Shown one piece after another: positions 1 to 7,323 of a stretch of 25,575 bases of DNA. The first letter of the stretch is position 1; each line of letters begins with the position of its first letter. The translations under genes and the position numbers were made by a program. The stretch spans positions 1 to 25,575 of the forward strand of contig JAJZUR010000005.1 of NCBI GenBank assembly GCA_021848375.1. The letters run 5' to 3'. The notes beneath the pieces are model-generated. The model was not told the DNA's origin. It saw nothing but the letters and a program-made list of their open reading frames with translations, and made no database searches. This stretch comes from Pseudomonadota bacterium. Lineage in GTDB: Bacteria; Pseudomonadota; Gammaproteobacteria; UBA6186; Azoamicaceae.

Positions 1-679
1 TGCCAAAGTCATTTCTAAAAGTATTTAGCAAGGACATTTGTATTATTTGTGTTTGCGAAAAATCTCGTGTTTGTAGATATTTTTGTATAACTTCTGGCAT
101 GCCGCCAGTGATAAAATAGACATGTAGCAATTTTTCTAAGAGTTTTGTAATGCTAGAATTTAATACAGTCGTAATCTTTGCAGTAGCAATGTGTTCTAAT
201 AGATCTTTATAATCGTTAGCCAGCAAAAATTCATTAAACGTCATTGGTTTCAAATATAAAGAATGGACTCTACCAACTGGCATACTAAATGACTCATCTT
301 TGATTACAAATTCTAATAAAGAACCAGCTGCAATCACATGTAACTCAGGCATTAATTCTTTATAGTAACGTAGCGCCATAATTGCATTAGGACATTCTTG
401 TATTTCATCTAAGAACAATAAAGTTTCACCTGGTATGATGGCCTGTCGGCTTAGGGTGGTTAACAAGTTATTAATTTCAACGGGATCTAAAGTTGTAAAG
501 CACTGTTTATATTCTGGCTGTAGGTCAAAATTGATGTTCACAAAAGAAGTAAAGTTTTCTGCGGCAAATTTTTTAATGAGAAAGGTTTTACCAACCTGTC
601 TCGCTCCTCTAATGAGTAACGGGGATCTGCCTATTTGGATTTTCCAGTCTTTAAGTGTATATTCAAGCATTCTTTGCAT
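1..679 (-). CDS. AAA+ ATPase, AAA_14/DUF4143 family (3' end outside window)
   Basis: The 226 visible residues begin at an ATG preceded by GGGAG at good spacing, and the frame stays open to the window edge, so the C-terminus is missing. The Walker A motif GARQVGKT is at residues 25-32, Walker B LLFLDEIQ at 87-94, and an AGSLLEF sensor-like motif at about 118-124. A SFSMPVGRV segment follows, as is usual in this family, which pairs an AAA_14 ATPase domain with a C-terminal DUF4143 domain. The substrate of these ATPases is not well established. They are common in archaea and bacteria and are often scattered as accessory genes. It stands alone, divergent from nothing in view, about 200 bases from lnt. 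The family call is firm; no cellular role can be claimed. Confidence 0.85.
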   Translation of the reverse strand, partial: MQRMLEYTLKDWKIQIGRSPLLIRGARQVGKTFLIKKFAAENFTSFVNINFDLQPEYKQCFTTLDPVEINNLLTTLSRQAIIPGETLLFLDEIQECPNAIMALRYYKELMPELHVIAAGSLLEFVIKDESFSMPVGRVHSLYLKPMTFNEFLLANDYKDLLEHIATAKITTVLNSSITKLLEKLLHVYFITGGMPEVIQKYLQTRDFSQTQIIQMSLLNTFRNDFG

Positions 680-880
680 ATAATACTCCCTATATTTTCT
701 GCACGTCATGAATATTTTAAGGGGTAATTATATGCAGTATAGGCATAAATTGCAAAGTAATGATGATATTAAAATTGTGAGTTAATTAGCTAAATTTTGG
801 AGTTAATTTTATCCCATCCGCGAAAGAGAGCCAGGTTGAAAAGAGTTACTCGAATACGTCGAATACCGCGCACCCCAAAA

Positions 881-2368
881 TCAGCTTCTGCGGCTTAATG
901 GCCTAATCGGTATCACCAAACAAACCAATAATAATATCAACAATGGCCAAAGTCCCATCTCTACCCAGGGCGTATTGCCTTTCATGCTGTAAAAAGCGCC
1001 TCTTAATACCATTGCTTCAAAGGCTGGAATCGTGGCGGCGATATTGCCTTTCGGATCAATAATAGCAGTAATACCGCTCGTTGTTGCGCGCAATACATAA
1101 CGTCCGGTTTCAAGGGCGCGCATTTGTGCAATTTGTAAATGTTGGTGTGGGCCCCAAGATTTTCCAAACCAACCATCTTCACTTAGCGTAATGATTGCAT
1201 CTGCATTGCGCAGTGTCTTTCGCACTAATTCAGGAAACGCAATTTCATAACAAATTAAGGGATCTAGTTTGAGTGTACCCGCAGAGATGAGCGGCTGATC
1301 CTCATCGCCATTGCTAAAACTAGAATTGGGGAGATCAAAAAAATTGATAAGGCCTCTTAGCCATTTTTCAAATGGTAAAAAATCCCCAAACGGTAATAAA
1401 TGATATTTATGATATAAACCTTCCCCATTGCCCAATGCGATTAAAGCGTTATAAGCCATGCCATTCGATTTAACCACTTGGATCCCCGTAATTAACGTGG
1501 AATGATGAGCTGCAGCGACATTTTGTAAATGCTGCACATAATCTTCAGCATAGGGAAGCGCTAACGGAATGGCGCTTTCTGGCCATAAAATTAAATCACG
1601 TCCCCACTCTTTTTCACTCAAGCGGCCATAAGTTTGTTCAGTAGAACGAATGGGTTCAGCTTGCGTAAATTTATCAAAAGGTTTAATGTTGCCCTGAATT
1701 AAACTCACGGTATACGGATGAGGCTCCAAGGTTGTGTAAGCCCGTTCTTGCCCTAAAAAACCACCGCCCCATAGTAAAGCAACCATAATAGTTGCCAATA
1801 TTTTTGCATTGCTATTGCCCTTACAAAGCGTCACTAAAGTGCCGCTTGTCAAAACCACTGCAAAAGAGACGCCATAGACACTGGCGATGGGCGCATAGGC
1901 ACTGAGTGGCGATCCTAGTTGCGAATAGCCTAAATATAGCCATGGGAAACCTGTGAAAAGCCAGCTTCTCACCCATTCAAATAATACCCAGGCGCTTGGA
2001 AAGCGCAACAGACTGAATAAAACGGTATCGGTGCGATAAAGGCGGCTTAGCACATAGCCTTGTACTGCGAAAAAAAGGGCGAGCATTATCACCAATAAAG
2101 AGGTGATCAAAACCGCAAGCGGTATATCAGTGTTGCCAAAATCATGAATGCTGACATACACCCAAGATACCCCCATGCCAAACACCCCGAGGCCATAACC
2201 AAATCCAGTCATAAGGGCTTCTTTCGCGGTCGTTTTTTGCCAGATCCAAAGCAAAATGGCAGGCGATAGGATAGCCAAAGGCACGCAATGGTGGGGCGCA
2301 AAGGCGATCGGCAAAGCGGCCCCGGCTAGGATTGAAATAGGCACTAATACACGCATTGAATTCAGCAT
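881..2368 (-). CDS. lnt: Apolipoprotein N-acyltransferase
   Basis: This inner-membrane enzyme transfers an acyl chain from phospholipid to the N-terminal Cys of apolipoproteins, the last step of lipoprotein maturation. The first ~200 residues are a series of hydrophobic helices. A nitrilase-like domain follows, with the catalytic triad visible as Glu in LILWPESAIPL (about 264), Lys in KYHLLPFGD (about 321) and Cys in ICYEIAFPE (about 373), close to E267/K335/C387 of E. coli Lnt. Length 495 aa agrees with the family (E. coli 512). I chose the ATG at 2368 because GGGTAGGA lies six bases upstream; a TTG at 2398 would add ten residues and an ATG at 2356 would remove four. In enterobacteria lnt directly follows corC; here about 2.6 kb of opposite-strand genes separates them. 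Confidence 0.93.
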   Translation of the reverse strand: MLNSMRVLVPISILAGAALPIAFAPHHCVPLAILSPAILLWIWQKTTAKEALMTGFGYGLGVFGMGVSWVYVSIHDFGNTDIPLAVLITSLLVIMLALFFAVQGYVLSRLYRTDTVLFSLLRFPSAWVLFEWVRSWLFTGFPWLYLGYSQLGSPLSAYAPIASVYGVSFAVVLTSGTLVTLCKGNSNAKILATIMVALLWGGGFLGQERAYTTLEPHPYTVSLIQGNIKPFDKFTQAEPIRSTEQTYGRLSEKEWGRDLILWPESAIPLALPYAEDYVQHLQNVAAAHHSTLITGIQVVKSNGMAYNALIALGNGEGLYHKYHLLPFGDFLPFEKWLRGLINFFDLPNSSFSNGDEDQPLISAGTLKLDPLICYEIAFPELVRKTLRNADAIITLSEDGWFGKSWGPHQHLQIAQMRALETGRYVLRATTSGITAIIDPKGNIAATIPAFEAMVLRGAFYSMKGNTPWVEMGLWPLLILLLVCLVIPIRPLSRRS

Positions 2369-2552
2369 ATCGCATCCTACCCTTAAGCCAAAGGTCAAAG
2401 CAACCCCCTGAATTTGTTGGCTATTTAGAAATCTTCTTATGATGGAAAAGTTTTTTTAATCTTTGGGGGAACCTTATTTCACCAATGATATCTCATCAGT
2501 ATGAGTAATAAGTTGTTCAATGTAATTACAAATTTTACATAAGGAGCTACAA

Positions 2553-3431
2553 ATGCCTACAGAATTCCCACCTTTACCTTTGTCTAGAGGTTTTATGCCT
2601 CAAGCTTTAGTGAATAGATATAATAATATGATTGAGAATATTGATCAAATACTTAAACGTTTAGATGAAAATCGGGAGCTTAAAGAAGAATTTCGTGGAT
2701 ATCGTAATAAACTTTTTGAAAGCTTTACAAAAGCAGATGCTCGATTTACAACCGAAGCACATCAAAAAGATGAAATTCGAATAACTGCTTATCATAACTA
2801 TTTAAACGTAATTCAAAAAGGTCTAAACTCGTTAATTAGTGTTAATCCCAGTATAGTGGCTCCTTTATCGAATAAGCCACTACCTACTCTACCAAAACCA
2901 ACGAAGGAAGTAGTGTCTTTGCGTGATGACATAAAAGCCTTAGAGAAGCTTATGGGAGATACGGAAGAAGGTCAGGAAAAGGTGAAACCATTGAAGGAAG
3001 CATTGAAGTTATTGAAAAAGAACATCAATGAAAGCGAGAAATATGGGCTTTTAGATAAACGGGCATCTGAATATTCTGAACAACTTAAAAATATTCATCT
3101 TGAATACTTAGCCTTTAAATTTGAAAAGAAGTTAGAAGTTGCCATTCACCAGCTTCGTCTTGCGATAGATAATGTTAATGAGAAACGCTCTGGTAAGCCT
3201 GCACAAAATATCTTGTTTGCAATAAGAGGTAAAAAAAGCCCTGATCAAATAAAGTTAAGAGAGCTTGAGAAATTAAAGGCCGAATTTGAAAAAAATAAGA
3301 AACTAGGAAATATAAAATCAATAGGGGGATATGAAAAGGCTTTGAAAGGGGTTTTCGAGCCTGCGCTCAAACCAGAAGAATCCAAGAAGAAAAGGAAGAA
3401 ACCTGGAAAAGATCAATGGTCAAAAAACTAA
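2553..3431 (+). CDS. Lysine-rich coiled-coil protein of unknown function
   Basis: I do not recognise this 292-residue protein. It starts at an ATG behind a strong AAGGAG site with six-base spacing. Most of it is charged and helical, rich in Lys, Glu and Leu, with heptad-like stretches at about residues 25-70, 120-160 and 180-260. There is no signal peptide or membrane segment. A proline-rich linker (PLPTLPKPTKE) sits near residue 110. The C-terminus is strongly basic (KKKRKKPGK) and could act as a nuclear-localisation-like signal or a nucleic-acid contact. Base composition is clearly more AT-rich than the flanking housekeeping genes, which suggests acquisition. A secreted effector is possible if the host is an intracellular bacterium, but nothing in the sequence proves secretion. 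Confidence 0.7.
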   Translation: MPTEFPPLPLSRGFMPQALVNRYNNMIENIDQILKRLDENRELKEEFRGYRNKLFESFTKADARFTTEAHQKDEIRITAYHNYLNVIQKGLNSLISVNPSIVAPLSNKPLPTLPKPTKEVVSLRDDIKALEKLMGDTEEGQEKVKPLKEALKLLKKNINESEKYGLLDKRASEYSEQLKNIHLEYLAFKFEKKLEVAIHQLRLAIDNVNEKRSGKPAQNILFAIRGKKSPDQIKLRELEKLKAEFEKNKKLGNIKSIGGYEKALKGVFEPALKPEESKKKRKKPGKDQWSKN

Positions 3432-3469
3432 TATCAATACTGAAGGATTTATATTCAATAATGATATTG

Positions 3470-3486
3470 CCATTATAAAATAATGG
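3470..3486. repeat. Perfect inverted repeat upstream of the RHH gene
   Basis: CCATTAT and ATAATGG form a perfect 7-base inverted repeat around a 3-base AAA spacer. It lies 39 bases after the coiled-coil gene and 51 bases before the ribbon-helix-helix gene. It includes TATAAAAT, so it may be a dyad operator over a -10 element for autoregulation. With no following T-run it is a poor intrinsic terminator. The operator role is inference. Confidence 0.4.
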
Positions 3487-3537
3487 TTCCATAATACCTC
3501 CTATTGGTCTTCGAGTTAAGGTAGGGGAGGATAGGGT

Positions 3538-3777
3538 ATGTCAACAAAGCATTTAGTTCAAATGAATATCAGCGATAAAACGCTGCATAAGGTTCAACGC
3601 ATTCAGGAGATGGGTGATTTGCCCAATCGCACAACGGCGATTAAGTTGGCTGTTGATGTTATTGATGTGTTGGCGTCGACCCTGCATAAGGGCGGCAAAG
3701 TATACATAGTCAATGCTGAGGGAAAGCAGCAGGAGTTATTGGTGCCGGGATTTAGCAAAGACTATTCTGCAAGTTAG
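3538..3777 (+). CDS. Small ribbon-helix-helix (CopG-like) protein
   Basis: This 79-residue protein has the build of a ribbon-helix-helix DNA-binding protein. A short beta segment (HLVQMNISDKTL) is followed by a helix, the turn DLPNRTTAIKLAVDVI and a C-terminal extension (GGKVYIVNAEGKQQELLVPG). The NRT-x-AI-x-A pattern is typical of stand-alone RHH proteins that carry this kind of KGGKVY...GKQQELLVP tail. A purine-rich ribosome site (GGGGAGGATAGGG) precedes the ATG. It is the first gene of an apparent three-gene unit with a small membrane protein and rimK, and it could regulate that unit through the dyad at 3470-3486. Sequence identity to named regulators is not evident, so the family call is good but the target is unknown. 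Confidence 0.65.
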   Translation: MSTKHLVQMNISDKTLHKVQRIQEMGDLPNRTTAIKLAVDVIDVLASTLHKGGKVYIVNAEGKQQELLVPGFSKDYSAS

Positions 3778-3794
3778 ATCCACTGAGGTGGATC
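3777..3794 (+). repeat. Intercistronic hairpin
   Basis: GATCCAC and GTGGATC make a perfect 7-base-pair stem with a TGAG tetraloop, beginning at the last base of the RHH stop codon and ending 14 bases before the next ATG. There is no T-tract, so it is more likely an mRNA-stability or translation element between two cotranscribed genes than a terminator. Confidence 0.45.
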
Positions 3795-3808
3795 CAGGAT
3801 GGTGAAAC

Positions 3809-4084
3809 ATGAGCGTACGTCAGGAACAAGAGGAACGAGAAGTTGAAGATTTAGGGGTAGAAGTGGAAGGGGCTGATCCTTTTGCGCGTGATCTTTCTCC
3901 CCGCGATAGGTTACAATTTGCGAAATGGGTATTAAAAGGGGTCTTCGCTTTTTTTGTGATCAGCGTAGGTGTCTGGTTATATCGAGAAAACGATGGAGAA
4001 ACCCTGTTTGATGTTTTTAAAACCGGAATTTTACCCATCGCTACTTTTGTGATTGGGGATTACTTTGGGAGCAGGGGAAGATGA
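3809..4084 (+). CDS. Small two-helix membrane protein of unknown function
   Basis: The first ~35 of 91 residues are acidic and soluble (EQEEREVEDLGVEVEG), followed by a membrane helix (about 43-62, GVFAFFVISVGVWL) and a second hydrophobic segment (about 72-88, GILPIATFVIGDYFG). Two short helices near the C-terminus with a charged N-terminal arm resemble small phage- or plasmid-like membrane proteins, but I cannot name a family. The stop codon overlaps the rimK start as ATGA, so the two are very probably translationally coupled. Its conserved position between an RHH protein and RimK is the best handle on its function. Confidence 0.65.
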   Translation: MSVRQEQEEREVEDLGVEVEGADPFARDLSPRDRLQFAKWVLKGVFAFFVISVGVWLYRENDGETLFDVFKTGILPIATFVIGDYFGSRGR

Positions 4085-4986
4085 AAATTGCCATTTTGTC
4101 TCGGCGCGCACGTCTATATTCGACACAACGTTTGGTCGAAGCAGCGCGTATGCGCGGGCATGAGGTCGAAGTCATCGATACGCTGCGCTGTTATATGAAT
4201 ATTGCTTCGCATAAGCCTTCCATCCATTACAAAGGTCGGCAGTTGGAAGGCTTTGATGCGGTCATTCCGCGCATTGGCGCTTCCATTACTTTTTATGGAA
4301 CAGCCGTCTTACGCCAGTGTGAAATGATGGACATATTTCCGGTGAATGAATCGGTTGCTATTTCGCGCTCGCGTGATAAATTACGATCCTTGCAACTATT
4401 AGCGCGCAAAGGAATTGGTTTGCCCGTGACTGGTTTTGCGCATTCCCCAGATGATACGCAAGATTTAATCCGCATGGTTGGCGGTAGCCCGCTTGTCATT
4501 AAATTATTAGAAGGCACTCAAGGGATGGGCGTTGTGTTAGCAGAAACGCCTAAGGCTGCAGAAAGTGTAATAGATGCATTTACTGGTTTAAAAGTGAATA
4601 TTTTGGTTCAAGAATTTATAAAAGAAGCAGAATGCAGCGATATCCGTTGTTTTGTGGTGGGCGGTAAAGTGGTGGCAACCATGAAACGCCAAGCAAAACC
4701 GGGAGAATTTCGATCGAATTTACATCAAGGCGGTACCAGCAGTACGATTAAAATTACCCCAGAAGAACGATCAACTGCAGTACGCGCTGCACATATCATG
4801 GGTTTAAATGTGGCAGGAGTCGATATTTTGCGCTCGAATCATGGGCCGGTCGTCTTAGAAGTCAATTCATCCCCAGGTTTAAAAGGAGTAGAAACAACTA
4901 CCGGCATTGATGTTGCCGGCAAAATTATTGATTTTATTGAGCAGAACGCCAAACCTAATCATACTAAAACAAAGGGTAAAGGATAG
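4081..4986 (+). CDS. rimK: ATP-grasp alpha-L-glutamate ligase, RimK type
   Basis: RimK adds glutamate residues to the C-terminus of ribosomal protein S6 in E. coli. The protein matches the family over its whole length (301 aa against 300): an N-terminal MKIAILSRRARLYST domain, the RSRDKLRSLQLLARKGIGLP segment at about 96-115, ATP-grasp residues in VIKLLEGTQGMGVVL (about 138-152), and the metal-binding C-terminal VVLEVNSSPGLKG (about 258-270). The ATG overlaps the stop of the upstream membrane protein by four bases. Downstream it converges with corC with only one base between the two stop codons. Substrate other than S6 cannot be excluded, since RimK homologues also build other amide bonds; the presence of rpsF elsewhere was not visible. 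Confidence 0.92.
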   Translation: MKIAILSRRARLYSTQRLVEAARMRGHEVEVIDTLRCYMNIASHKPSIHYKGRQLEGFDAVIPRIGASITFYGTAVLRQCEMMDIFPVNESVAISRSRDKLRSLQLLARKGIGLPVTGFAHSPDDTQDLIRMVGGSPLVIKLLEGTQGMGVVLAETPKAAESVIDAFTGLKVNILVQEFIKEAECSDIRCFVVGGKVVATMKRQAKPGEFRSNLHQGGTSSTIKITPEERSTAVRAAHIMGLNVAGVDILRSNHGPVVLEVNSSPGLKGVETTTGIDVAGKIIDFIEQNAKPNHTKTKGKG

Positions 4987-4987
4987 T

Positions 4988-5830
4988 TTAATTTAACGGT
5001 GTCACTTGCAGTAAATGCACGCGGCGTTTATCGGCGCGCAAGATTTTAAAACGAAACCCTTGTATTTCTACGGTCTCGCTGCGTTTGGGTAGATGTCCGA
5101 ATTCGCGGGTTACAAGGCCGCCGACAGTATCAACGTCTTTGACATCCAGGTTTGCATTAAAATATTCATTAAATTCTTCGATAGGCGTTAACGCTTTTAC
5201 GGCAAAACTGTTGTCATGGTATTTTTTGATGGGCTGATCATCTTCCGTATCATATTCATCTTCGATATCGCCGACAATTTGTTCTAGCACGTCTTCAATT
5301 GTGATTAATCCGGTGATTCCGCCATATTCATCCACGACAATGGCCATATGATGACGGTTGCGGCGAAATTCTTGTAATAACACATCTAAGCGCTTGCTTT
5401 CCGGGACAAATACAGCGGGTCTTAAGATGTCGCGAATATTAAAATTCTTTTTAGCTTCGCCAGAGGTATAGGCTAACAGATCTTTAGCCAGCAAAATCCC
5501 GAGGACTTCGTCTTTATTTTCGCCAATGACGGGGAAACGGGAGTGAACCGTTGTAATAACGATAGGCAAAATTTGTTCCAACGTCATTTCTTGTTCAATG
5601 ACGCTCATTTGGGAACGCGGGATCATAATATCGCGTACTCGTAATTCCGGGACTTGCAATATCCCTTCGATCATTCCCAATGCATTGAGATCTAACAGTT
5701 TACGTGCGGCGGCATCGCGTAATAGTTCAATGAGTTCTGTTCTGTCGCGCGGCTCACCGGCTAAGATTTGTCCAATTTTCTCTAACCAAGATCGTGTTGA
5801 AGGATTGGGTGATTGCGATTCTTCACTCAT
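4988..5830 (-). CDS. corC: CorC/YbeX CBS-domain protein
   Basis: This is the soluble CorC/YbeX form, 280 aa (E. coli YbeX 292), with no membrane helices. Two CBS domains span about residues 65-185 (VRDIMIPRSQM ... DEYGGITGLITIEDVLEQIVGDIEDEYD), followed by a CorC/HlyC C-terminal domain (about 200-278). The family has been tied to Mg/Co efflux with CorA and to ribosome maturation with YbeY. Its ATG overlaps the ybeY stop as ATGA and its own ribosome site is weak, so translation is probably coupled. Gene order ybeZ-ybeY-corC is the conserved proteobacterial one; lnt, the usual next gene, has been displaced. Confidence 0.93.
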   Translation of the reverse strand: MSEESQSPNPSTRSWLEKIGQILAGEPRDRTELIELLRDAAARKLLDLNALGMIEGILQVPELRVRDIMIPRSQMSVIEQEMTLEQILPIVITTVHSRFPVIGENKDEVLGILLAKDLLAYTSGEAKKNFNIRDILRPAVFVPESKRLDVLLQEFRRNRHHMAIVVDEYGGITGLITIEDVLEQIVGDIEDEYDTEDDQPIKKYHDNSFAVKALTPIEEFNEYFNANLDVKDVDTVGGLVTREFGHLPKRSETVEIQGFRFKILRADKRRVHLLQVTPLN

Positions 5831-6291
5831 GATGCGAATGTATCTCCATAAGGGGGTGGAAAACCAAGTTTAATCAATAATTCTGTCTCTAGACTTTCCA
5901 TTGCGTTTGCGTCTTCGTCGATTTCGTGACTATAACCTAATAAATGCAAGAGTCCATGAATGACCATATGTGCCCAATGGGCTAACAAGGGTTTATTAAA
6001 TTGATTTGCTTCTGCTTCCACAATCGGTGCACAAATCACAATATCACCCAGCATGCGGCTGACTACGCCAGGAGGAACTTCGTAAGGAAACGACAATACA
6101 TTGGTAGGCCCTCCTTTACTGCGATATTGCCAATTCAGCTCAGCACTTTCTTCTTCATCGACAATGCGAATGGTTAATTCTGCGGTTTCTGCGCGTTGCC
6201 ATAGAGCTAAGCTCACCCATTCCCGGATCTGCGCTGGATGTGGCAGGGTTTTTGCAGTGCTCGCAATTTGAAGTTCCAGCTCAATACTCAT
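5827..6291 (-). CDS. ybeY: Endoribonuclease YbeY, rRNA maturation factor
   Basis: YbeY is a metal-dependent endoribonuclease that acts in 16S rRNA 3'-end maturation and ribosome quality control. The zinc motif HGLLHLLGYSH supplies His112, His116 and His122, matching the three ligands of E. coli YbeY, and LGDIVI precedes it as in the family. The 154-residue length is normal (E. coli 155). The start is placed at 6291, where GGGAGA lies at good spacing inside the phoH end, giving an 11-base overlap with ybeZ. It overlaps corC by four bases. No missing residues. Confidence 0.95.
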   Translation of the reverse strand: MSIELELQIASTAKTLPHPAQIREWVSLALWQRAETAELTIRIVDEEESAELNWQYRSKGGPTNVLSFPYEVPPGVVSRMLGDIVICAPIVEAEANQFNKPLLAHWAHMVIHGLLHLLGYSHEIDEDANAMESLETELLIKLGFPPPYGDTFAS

Positions 6292-7282
6292 CTAATTCTC
6301 CCGCTAACCGTTGTTTTTTTTCTAATTCTTCATAGGCTTCAATAATTTTCTGGACTATTGGGTGTCTAATCACATCACTTGATTGAAAAAAAGTAAAACT
6401 AATACTCGAAATATCCTGTAATAATCCAATCACTTGTTTTAAACCTGACAGTTTACCTTTTGGCAAATCAATTTGAGTAATGTCTCCGGTAATAACAGCA
6501 GTTGAACTAAAACCAATACGGGTTAAGAACATTTTCATTTGTTCGGTGGTTGTGTTTTGCGCCTCATCTAAAATGATGAAAGCATCGTTTAAGGTTCTGC
6601 CTCGCATGTAGGCAAGGGATGCAATTTCGATGACTTGCCGCTCTAATAGTTTAGCAACTCGTTCAAATCCCAACATTTCATACAAAGCATCATACAGTGG
6701 GCGCAGATAAGGATCGATTTTTTGAGCAAGATCGCCTGGTAAAAAACCTAACCGTTCCCCTGCCTCTACCGCAGGGCGTACCAATACAATGCGTCGAACT
6801 TTTTCTTGTTCCAGTGCAGCGACTGCAGAGGCGACCGCAAGAAAAGTTTTTCCAGTTCCGGCTGGACCAATCCCAAAGTTCACATCATGATTCATAATAT
6901 TATGGATATAACGTTTTTGATTCAGGGAGCGGGCTTTAATGATCCCAGCACGCGTTTGTATAGAAAGTCGTTCTTCTTCGGTCTCAAGCTCAGGTGTTTC
7001 AGGATCTGCGCTGTGTTGTTGCAAATATAAGTGTATCAATGTTGGCGTAATTTCTATTCCTTTTTGCGTTTCTAAGTATAATGATTTTAAAACCTGACCG
7101 CCAATGCGAATGGTTTTGAGTGTGCCGGTTAGTTGAAAGACATTGCCTCGATTAGCGATTTCGATCCCAAGTCGATGTTCAATTTGCCGCAGGTTTTCAT
7201 CAAACCGACCGCATAAATTTGCCAATCGACGGTTATCAACCGGAGTGAGTGTAATATCAAATGCTTGTACTGAGTCGCTCAA
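6281..7282 (-). CDS. ybeZ: PhoH-like ATPase YbeZ
   Basis: This is a P-loop ATPase of the PhoH family, the partner of YbeY in RNA metabolism. The Walker A motif GPAGTGKT is at residues 139-146, RPAVEAGERLGFLPGD follows at about 169-184, and a Walker B-like AFIILDEAQN lies near 235. The N-terminal ~110 residues form the KH-like region found in YbeZ. Length 333 aa is normal (E. coli about 346). The start is a TTG; no ATG exists until deep inside the conserved region, and the NRRLANLCGRFDENLRQIE block must be kept. It lies 41 bases after miaB, with a 5-base-pair hairpin (7296-7311) in the gap. Use of TTG suggests low or coupled translation. Confidence 0.93.
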   Translation of the reverse strand: MSDSVQAFDITLTPVDNRRLANLCGRFDENLRQIEHRLGIEIANRGNVFQLTGTLKTIRIGGQVLKSLYLETQKGIEITPTLIHLYLQQHSADPETPELETEEERLSIQTRAGIIKARSLNQKRYIHNIMNHDVNFGIGPAGTGKTFLAVASAVAALEQEKVRRIVLVRPAVEAGERLGFLPGDLAQKIDPYLRPLYDALYEMLGFERVAKLLERQVIEIASLAYMRGRTLNDAFIILDEAQNTTTEQMKMFLTRIGFSSTAVITGDITQIDLPKGKLSGLKQVIGLLQDISSISFTFFQSSDVIRHPIVQKIIEAYEELEKKQRLAGELDEY

Positions 7283-7295
7283 ATTTTATTTCTTA

Positions 7296-7311
7296 ACCGC
7301 CCTTTTGCGGT
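7296..7311 (-). repeat. Short hairpin between miaB and ybeZ
   Basis: ACCGC and GCGGT pair across a 6-base loop in the 41-base gap between the two genes. There is no U-run directly after it, so termination would be weak at best; an attenuating or mRNA-protecting role is possible. Only the inverted repeat itself is observed. Confidence 0.3.
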
Positions 7312-7323
7312 ACCCTGACAAAC

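Noticed and set aside
435..683. Plus-strand open frame of 82 codons
   Set aside because: It lies antisense to the DUF4143-family ATPase, whose frame carries Walker A and B motifs; the plus-strand product has no family features and no ribosome site.
2485..2500. Hairpin CTCAT-CAGT-ATGAG before the coiled-coil gene
   Set aside because: A 5-base AT-rich stem without a T-run is expected by chance in such DNA.
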